In this document: positions 58,098 to 64,000 of the stretch, piece after piece
Layout of the letters: each line of letters starts with the position of its first letter
Numbering within the stretch: position 1 is the stretch's first letter
Assembly (NCBI GenBank): GCA_034422835.1
Contig: DAOUJJ010000007.1
Coordinates: forward strand, 62,001 to 126,000
From: VXMO01 sp034422835
GTDB taxonomy: Bacteria > Chloroflexota > Dehalococcoidia > UBA6926
Direction of reading: 5' to 3'
DNA length: 64,000 nt
The notes under the pieces: generated by a model
What the model was told of the DNA's origin: nothing
What the model saw: the letters and a program-made list of their open reading frames with translations, nothing else
The model's database searches: none
Program-made: the position numbers and the translations under genes

Positions 58098-60845
58098 ATG
58101 AAGCTCGCAGAAATATATCTGGACGGCTTTGGCCACTTCCACCAGCAGGCGTTCAAACTTGAAGATGCCCCTGTAACGGTGTTTCTGGGTCCCAACGAAG
58201 CCGGAAAGAGCACGTTACTGGCCTTCATTCGAACTATGCTGTTTGGATTCCCCAGCCGTAGTCGAGACGAGTACTACCCTCCATTGTTAGGTGGACGCCA
58301 CGGTGGACGAATACGCTTGTCCACTGACGATGGCCAGAGCTATGTGCTTGAGCGGTACGTTGGGGCAAAAGGGGGTGAGATTACCCTTCGGGATAATACT
58401 GGCGACGTTCTTGATTCCAATATGACCATGCCGCTGATTACCGGACGGGCCTCACCAGACATGTTCAAAGGGGTATTTGCCTTTGGTTTGGACGAACTGC
58501 AGCAACTGGGTCTACTAGAAGACTCAACGATCAATGATGCCATCTATAGTGCTGGACAAGGTGTGCAGGAACTGGGGCAATTCAGAAAGCGTCTCGACGA
58601 ACAGCAAGGTGCTATATTCAGTCCTCGTGGCAGAACTCAGGAGATTCACAAACTACTTGACAAGCTCCACAGTATTGATGGGCAGCTGCAGGAAATAGAA
58701 GGGAACGCTGCTCGGTACGCATCTCTCACTGGCCGCAAGGTGGAGATTGAAACTGACCTTGAGAAATTGATCGTACAGCGCTCCGAATTGACTGCCAGAC
58801 AACGCGAAGCCGAGAACTTGATTGCGGGCTGGGACGACTGGGTCGCTTTGAACAATTGCAACGCTCAGTTGAGCACGCTGCCTAAGTACGACCGGTTTCC
58901 TGAAAATGCCATTCCTAGGATGGAATCTCTCGAGGAGCGAGTCAGGCAGGCTGCGGCTGACGCGGAAGAGACAGCTGCCGAACTTAAGGGCGCCGAAGGC
59001 AAGGTGGCGGCCGGCATTCCGGATGAGGCGCTGTTGGACGCCGAGGACAGTATCGAGGGGATTCGTCGTGATCGAGGCAGTTTTGACGGATCTGTACGCG
59101 ATCTTCCAAGAAGACAAACGGAACTTCAGGGAATGGAAAACGGACTGTCCTCTATGTTGGCAGACCTTGGACACCAATGGAGCGAAGACGAGTTAAGAGC
59201 TTTTGATGTGTCCGTCGTTGTTCGTGATAAGGTGAATTTGTCGCGAGAGCGTTTGGGTGAAAGCCGTGCCCGGCTTCGACGGGCACAAGAGAGATCAGAG
59301 GTCGAGCAAAGCGCATTGCGTGATCGCCAGTCGGAGGTTCAACACGCGCAACTGCAACGAACATCACTCCTCCCAAGACTGGCGCTAGCCGTGATTGCTT
59401 TGGCCGGAGTTGTATTGGCCGTGGCAGGTGTACTCGTTGGAGGACAGTGGTTGTTGCTGGGTGCCGCCGGAGGCGTGACACTGATTATTGTTGCAACAAT
59501 CCTTTGGTACACAAGCAGTTCTTCCGCTTCTACTCTACCGCCACTGACAATTGCATCTCAGGAGCAGCGGCTAGAGGATGCTCGCAAGGAGCTCGAAGAT
59601 GCATCAGCAGCCGATAAGGAAGCTCAAACAGAGTGGCAAAAATGGCTACGTGAACATCAGTTGGATGAATCGTTTAGCCCTGATGGAATGACTGCGTTCT
59701 TAGGCAAAGTCGGAGAGGCAAAAGCCCATTTGGAGCCAATTGCCGAGATGAGGCGAAGAATTGTAGCCATCGAGAAGGACATCCGGGACTTCATTGAGAA
59801 AGTGAAGCTATTGACTGTCGCATATAGCGTGCCGCTGCCCTCGGATGCCCCAGAGAGTCTGGCGGTCACTGCTGATGCCCTTATCAGCAGGCTGGATAGG
59901 GCTAAAGAGGCAAAAATTCTTTGGCAGACAGCATGTGCTCAGCGGGATGATGCGGCTAGCGAGCATCAGCGACGGGAGGATCAAGCGGAGTCTGCCCGTG
60001 AGGATTTAGCTAACCTTCTGAGCGTTGGCGGGACTGATGACCCTGAGGAATTCCGTCGTCGTGCGCGTCACCATGCTGAACGACAGGAATTGGAACGGCA
60101 GAGCAATGAACGTGTCCAGAGACTGGAACTGTTGAGTGGGCCTGCCGAGAAATTCGAGGCATTCTCACAGCGCTTGGCCACCGCAGACAAAGGCAGTCTT
60201 GAGGAAGAATCTAGTCGATTGACGGAGAAAATCAGGGAAGTAGAAGAGGAACAAGGGGACCTACGACAGGAGCAGGGACGCATCGAGAGAGATCTGGAAG
60301 CATTGATCAGTGAAGAGGAATCATCCCAACTGCGACTCCGACGTGAATCGATCGTGGAACAGTTGCGAGATCGTGCCGAAGAGTGGGCAAAGCTGGCCTT
60401 TGCACAGGAACTCCTAGATCGAACGAATCAGAAATTCGAGATGGATCGACAGCCCAGAGTGGTGCAGAATGCACAGGGTTTTTTCTCCCGCATGACAGGC
60501 GAGCGGTACAAGCGTGTATATGTGCCCACAGGTGAGCGGGCTGTCACGGTTGAGGACACCAACGGTGCACACAAGAGTCCCCGTGAACTCAGCCGAGGCA
60601 CGCGAGAACAACTCTTTCTGGCATTACGCTTCGGCTTGGTAACAGAGTTCGGGGAACACGCTGAGCGCCTGCCCGTTGTTGTCGACGAAGTGCTAGTCAA
60701 CTTTGATCCGAAACGTGCTCCCCTTGCAGCCGAGTCCTTTGCGCTCCTTTCCAAAACCAATCAAGTTTTGGTTTTCACGTTCCATCCCGACACAGCCAGA
60801 TTGTTCGAAGAAGTAGCCGATGCCCAGATCGTAGAGATAGCTTAA
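58098..60845 (+). CDS. YhaN/SbcC-like SMC-type ATPase
   Basis: A 915-residue Rad50/SbcC-related ATPase of the YhaN type. N-terminal Walker A is LGPNEAGKSTLLAF; long coiled coils follow, broken near residues 420-475 by two hydrophobic helices, a trait of YhaN. The C-terminal half has signature LSRGTREQLFLALR and Walker B VVVDEVLVNFD. It has no zinc hook CxxC. The start at 58098 is chosen because the LAEIYLDGFG domain begins there. The gene looks AT-richer than its neighbours by eye. Confidence 0.92.
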   Translation: MKLAEIYLDGFGHFHQQAFKLEDAPVTVFLGPNEAGKSTLLAFIRTMLFGFPSRSRDEYYPPLLGGRHGGRIRLSTDDGQSYVLERYVGAKGGEITLRDNTGDVLDSNMTMPLITGRASPDMFKGVFAFGLDELQQLGLLEDSTINDAIYSAGQGVQELGQFRKRLDEQQGAIFSPRGRTQEIHKLLDKLHSIDGQLQEIEGNAARYASLTGRKVEIETDLEKLIVQRSELTARQREAENLIAGWDDWVALNNCNAQLSTLPKYDRFPENAIPRMESLEERVRQAAADAEETAAELKGAEGKVAAGIPDEALLDAEDSIEGIRRDRGSFDGSVRDLPRRQTELQGMENGLSSMLADLGHQWSEDELRAFDVSVVVRDKVNLSRERLGESRARLRRAQERSEVEQSALRDRQSEVQHAQLQRTSLLPRLALAVIALAGVVLAVAGVLVGGQWLLLGAAGGVTLIIVATILWYTSSSSASTLPPLTIASQEQRLEDARKELEDASAADKEAQTEWQKWLREHQLDESFSPDGMTAFLGKVGEAKAHLEPIAEMRRRIVAIEKDIRDFIEKVKLLTVAYSVPLPSDAPESLAVTADALISRLDRAKEAKILWQTACAQRDDAASEHQRREDQAESAREDLANLLSVGGTDDPEEFRRRARHHAERQELERQSNERVQRLELLSGPAEKFEAFSQRLATADKGSLEEESSRLTEKIREVEEEQGDLRQEQGRIERDLEALISEEESSQLRLRRESIVEQLRDRAEEWAKLAFAQELLDRTNQKFEMDRQPRVVQNAQGFFSRMTGERYKRVYVPTGERAVTVEDTNGAHKSPRELSRGTREQLFLALRFGLVTEFGEHAERLPVVVDEVLVNFDPKRAPLAAESFALLSKTNQVLVFTFHPDTARLFEEVADAQIVEIA

Positions 60846-60927
60846 CCCCCAAAACTAGACAGATTATTCCCAGCGCGGGATGATACGCGCACAATCGGCA
60901 GATGTGGCAGAACAGGGGGAGACTGTC

Positions 60928-63378
60928 ATGACTGACCAGAATGGAAGCGACACCGCAGCGCTTGGACACCTGCGCGTCCTTGACCTTGGCGGCCCAACAC
61001 CGCAGTTCGCCACTCGTCTGCTCGGCGATCTCGGCGCGGACGTCATCAAGATAGAGCCGCCCGGCGGCGATCCCCTCCGCAATCAGGCCCCGTTTGCCGG
61101 CAACACCGCTGACCCTGAACGCAGCATCCCGTTCATTTCCGATAACCACAACAAGCGCAGCGTTATTCTCGACCTCGAAACGGACGATGGCCGCGAATCC
61201 CTCCGCCGCCTCGCCGCCACAGCGGATGTCATCGTTGAGTGCTTCGACAGAACCTACCTCGATGACCTTGGCATCGGCTACGCGGACCTCTCAGCCGTTA
61301 ATCCCCGCCTGATTCACGCGGCCATCAGTCCCTATGGACGCACCGGCCCGCGCAGGGACCATGTCGGCACGGAGTTGACCGTGCAGGCCATGACGGGCGT
61401 CATGTACATCCACGGCGACAGCGAGGCGCGCCCATGTCTCGTTCCGGTGGAACAGCTCTACCGCGTTGCCGGGTTCCATACGGTTGTCGGTGTTATGGCT
61501 GCCGTCCGTGCCCGACATCTGACCGGTCGCGGCCAACAGGTGGATATCTCATTGCAGGACGTGGGTTTGTGGCAACTGATGATTGTGCTGGGCGACTATT
61601 CGTTCTCCCAGTACATCAGGCGGCGCGCCGGTTCCGCGCCCAGCAACCCCGGCGTGTCCATCTTTGAAACGAAAGACGGCGGCTTTGTCCAGACCTCCAC
61701 GTACATGGACCGCCATTACACTCGCCTTGCGGACTGGATGGAGTCGGATCACGTCACGCCGGCCAATATGCTTGATCCGGCCTGGCGGCGGGAGAACATC
61801 GACCTGATCGACGCCGTGATGGTGGACTTCATCGCCCAGTTAAACACCGAAGACTTCGTTGACGAGGGTCAGCGGCGCGGCATCCCCTCAACGGCCATCC
61901 ACAAGGTCTCTGATTTCGTGAATCATCCGCACCCGAACTCCCGAGACTGGTTCAAGGATTTGGAGCACCCGGTCATCGGCAAGTACCGCACCGCCGGCGC
62001 GCCGTACCGCATGTCCCGTACGCCGTGGCGCGTCATTAAACCTGCTCCCTCCGTCGGCCAACACACGGACGAGGTTCTCTCTGCCATTCCGAGCAGCCCC
62101 TCTGTCATTCCGAGCGCAGCCGAGGAATCCAAAGACTCCGTTGCGCAGCCGCCTCCCGTCCCCGCGGGCGCACAGAACGGCCACGTCCCCACCAAACCCC
62201 TGCAAGGCGTCCGAGTCGTTGATTTCACGCAGGCCGTCGCAGGGCCTGTTGCCACCGGATTTCTCGCCTTCCTGGGCGCGGACGTCATCAAGGTGGAGAC
62301 GGATGCTCACCCGCAGCCGCGCAGGCCGGACACCGGCGGCTTTGCGGAACTCAATCGCGGCAAGCGCAGCGTTGCCATCAACGCCCAGCACCCCGAGGGA
62401 CTGGATGTCGTCAAGCGGCTCATTGCGGAATCGGACGTTGTTATCGACAACTGGCGCGCGGGCGTTATGGATCGCATGGGTCTCGGATACGATGACCTGC
62501 GAGAGGTCAAGCCGGACATCATCGCCGTCCAGATGCCCGGCCTGGGCCTGACCGGCCCCGCGCACCACTACATCACCTACGGCCAGATGATCTTCGGCTT
62601 CTGCGGGCTCGGCTACATCTGGGGCCACAAAGACAGCACCATGACCACCCGACCCAAGCTGGGCTATACGGACTATGTTGCCGGGTCCGCGACCGTCGGC
62701 GCGATTCTGACCGCACTTGAACACCGTACGCAGACCGGCGAGGGACAGTTCATCGAGGTGGCCCAGCTTGAGGGCCTTGCATCCACGCTGGGCGTGCTCT
62801 ACATGGACTACACCATCAACGGCGTTGATGCGGTCGCGAACGGCAACAACTCAGAACGGTTCGCACCCCACGAGGTCTATGCCTGCCTCGGCCACGATGC
62901 CTGGTGCGCCATCGTCTGCCGCGATGACGACGATTGGCGGCAGCTTGTTGTCGCCATGGAGTCGCCCGCATGGGCGCAGGACACCAAGTGGGACACGCTG
63001 GAAGGGCGAATCGCGAACAAGGAAGAGCTTGACCGCCGCATCGGCGAATGGACGGCTGAATTGAATCCGCAGCAGGTCTTTGACCGGCTTCATCGCCACG
63101 GGGTTCCGGCGGGGATGGACCAGGGCCCGGACAAGCTGGTGTGGGACCCGCACCTGCGAGAACGTGGCTCGGTCGTCACCGTTCAACCCCCTGCGCCGTG
63201 GGACGCGTCGCCGCCGCTCACGCACCCCGCTCTCAGCGCGCGCTTGTCCGAAACGCCCGGGCAATCAGACATCCCCGCCCCCACCTCCGGCCAACACAGC
63301 GACGACATCTATCGCAACGTGATTGGCTTGAGTGAAGAGGAAATCAAGAGCCTGACGGAGAGCGGGGCGTTGGTGTAG
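60928..63378 (+). CDS. Double CaiB/BaiF (family III) CoA transferase
   Basis: An 816-residue tandem of two family III CoA-transferase domains (about residues 12-390 and 430-800), which move CoA between carboxylic acids. Each has the RVLDLG/RVVDFT start, a LGADVIK(I/V)E motif and an NxxKRS motif. In the position where the catalytic Asp is expected, domain 1 has SLQD and domain 2 has AQLE. The linker is partly encoded by a dispersed palindromic repeat (62104-62130). ATG 60928 has AGGGGGA upstream. The following hydratase suggests acyl-CoA catabolism. Confidence 0.9.
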   Translation: MTDQNGSDTAALGHLRVLDLGGPTPQFATRLLGDLGADVIKIEPPGGDPLRNQAPFAGNTADPERSIPFISDNHNKRSVILDLETDDGRESLRRLAATADVIVECFDRTYLDDLGIGYADLSAVNPRLIHAAISPYGRTGPRRDHVGTELTVQAMTGVMYIHGDSEARPCLVPVEQLYRVAGFHTVVGVMAAVRARHLTGRGQQVDISLQDVGLWQLMIVLGDYSFSQYIRRRAGSAPSNPGVSIFETKDGGFVQTSTYMDRHYTRLADWMESDHVTPANMLDPAWRRENIDLIDAVMVDFIAQLNTEDFVDEGQRRGIPSTAIHKVSDFVNHPHPNSRDWFKDLEHPVIGKYRTAGAPYRMSRTPWRVIKPAPSVGQHTDEVLSAIPSSPSVIPSAAEESKDSVAQPPPVPAGAQNGHVPTKPLQGVRVVDFTQAVAGPVATGFLAFLGADVIKVETDAHPQPRRPDTGGFAELNRGKRSVAINAQHPEGLDVVKRLIAESDVVIDNWRAGVMDRMGLGYDDLREVKPDIIAVQMPGLGLTGPAHHYITYGQMIFGFCGLGYIWGHKDSTMTTRPKLGYTDYVAGSATVGAILTALEHRTQTGEGQFIEVAQLEGLASTLGVLYMDYTINGVDAVANGNNSERFAPHEVYACLGHDAWCAIVCRDDDDWRQLVVAMESPAWAQDTKWDTLEGRIANKEELDRRIGEWTAELNPQQVFDRLHRHGVPAGMDQGPDKLVWDPHLRERGSVVTVQPPAPWDASPPLTHPALSARLSETPGQSDIPAPTSGQHSDDIYRNVIGLSEEEIKSLTESGALV
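62104..62130. repeat. GTCATTCCGAGC...GAGGAATC repeat inside the CoA transferase gene
   Basis: An intergenic-type palindromic repeat (ATTCCGAGC/GAGGAAT ends), with a partial copy 20 bases earlier (62085-62094). It is translated in frame as part of the interdomain linker. Confidence 0.7.
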
Positions 63379-63410
63379 ATAGCGCCACGATTAACGAGAA
63401 GGAGGCACCC

Positions 63411-64000
63411 ATGACCACGACATATGAGAACATCCTGTATGAGCCGCAGAGGAACGGCGTGCTGATTACGCTGAACCGGCCTGAGGCGATGAACTCCCTC
63501 AACGTCGAGCTGCGGGCAGATCTCAACGCTGCGCTCGACGAGGCTGAGCAGGATGACAACATCCGATACATCGTTCTCACCGGCGCGGGCAGGGCATTCT
63601 CCGCCGGCGCGAATATGCGCGGCTCCCGCGACGGCTCACTCCCGCCAGTCGTCTGGCCGTATGGCCTCCGCGAGGGGCAGTCCATCGCGGAGTTCCTGGA
63701 CTCGTGGCGTGACGGTGACCGCAACGGCATCCGCGACCAGATGCGACGCTGGGAGTACCCAAAGCCCATCATCGGCGCGATCAATGGCTGGGCGCTCGGC
63801 GCGGCCTCGTGGCTCGCGCTCACAACCCACATCACCATCGCATCTGAGAACGCCGTCTTCGGCCAGCCGGAGGTGCGCCACATCTCCAACACCAACTTCA
63901 TCTGGGTGCTGCTGGCGGGCTACAAGAACGCCCTCCGGTATGCCCTCACCGGCGACCACATCGACGCGGAGGAGGCGCTCCGCATCGGCCTTGTCAACAA
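63411..64000 (+). CDS. Enoyl-CoA hydratase/isomerase family protein (3' partial)
   Basis: The first 196 codons of a crotonase-fold protein. Visible are LNRPEAMNSLN, the oxyanion-hole motifs GAGRAFSAGANM and INGWALGAASWLAL, and IASENAVFGQPEV. It would hydrate enoyl-CoA or carry out a related reaction. GAAGGAGG lies just before ATG 63411. About 70 to 90 residues are missing beyond the window. It follows the CoA transferase by 32 bases and is likely in the same operon. Confidence 0.9.
   Translation, partial: MTTTYENILYEPQRNGVLITLNRPEAMNSLNVELRADLNAALDEAEQDDNIRYIVLTGAGRAFSAGANMRGSRDGSLPPVVWPYGLREGQSIAEFLDSWRDGDRNGIRDQMRRWEYPKPIIGAINGWALGAASWLALTTHITIASENAVFGQPEVRHISNTNFIWVLLAGYKNALRYALTGDHIDAEEALRIGLVN

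Noticed and set aside
61888..62724. A 278-codon minus-strand frame inside the CoA transferase
   Set aside because: Shadow of the sense gene; composition follows codon positions of the real frame.

Overview
The window reads as a chromosome segment of a GC-rich, aerobic, heterotrophic bacterium. I infer a Chloroflexota lineage, probably SAR202/Dehalococcoidia-like. Reasons: lipoproteins and surface proteins with Pro/Thr-rich stalks, a caa3-type oxidase with a fused heme A/heme O synthase, a DtxR-type iron regulator, tandem CaiB-type CoA transferases, a MetE-II-like enzyme, and frequent GTG/TTG starts. This is inference from gene content; there is no rRNA or marker phylogeny in the window.

Layout. 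1-2.65 kb: cytochrome c maturation genes (ccmA, ccmB, ccmC, a ccmD-like gene). 2.7-9.9 kb (minus): a complete caa3 cytochrome oxidase operon, ctaC-ctaD-ctaE-subunit IV-small membrane protein-ctaG-ctaA/B fusion. 10.1-17.6 kb: a MoaD-MoaE fusion, an SbcD-like nuclease fused to an acetyltransferase, glycyl-tRNA synthetase, a trypsin-like protease, two FmdB-type zinc ribbons, YraN, a Kef-type antiporter and tRNA-Arg(CCG). 17.6-28.1 kb: an iron island with a FecBCD-type ABC importer, a DtxR-family regulator, an imelysin/di-heme protein/imelysin operon, an HTTM membrane protein and ferritin. Candidate DtxR boxes lie at three promoters, and a strongly structured leader RNA precedes the imelysin operon. 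28.2-34.4 kb: an accessory region with three surface or secreted proteins, each with a poly-C tract in its 5' region, a MetE-II-like enzyme interrupted by UGA exactly at the expected zinc-ligand cysteine, a small-protein/retropepsin pair, and dispersed palindromic repeats. 34.4-36.0 kb: a SulP transporter. 36.1-47.7 kb: a lipid-type polyketide synthase locus with a 3179-residue multidomain PKS, discrete ACP, phosphopantetheinyl transferase and alpha/beta hydrolase. 47.8-49.9 kb: a VOC protein, a previously easy-to-miss 42-residue His/Cys-rich peptide, and a CDF zinc transporter. 49.9-60.8 kb: DNA break processing (AddA/AddB, YhaO/YhaN-like SbcDC pair) plus a CopD-like membrane protein. 60.9-64 kb: a double CaiB-type CoA transferase and the start of an enoyl-CoA hydratase.

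How it fits together. The Ccm genes attach heme to c-type cytochromes, including the cytochrome c domain of CtaC; CtaA/B and CtaG make and insert heme A and copper in the oxidase. The iron island would supply iron to this heme-rich respiration under DtxR control. The most notable unexplained signals are (i) the three poly-C-gated surface proteins, (ii) the possible selenocysteine MetE-like enzyme with a hairpin that fits the bacterial SECIS pattern, and (iii) the PKS whose last module keeps both AT-flanking linkers but has lost the AT itself. The main caveat for (i) and (ii) is sequencing or assembly error, which cannot be judged from one consensus sequence.
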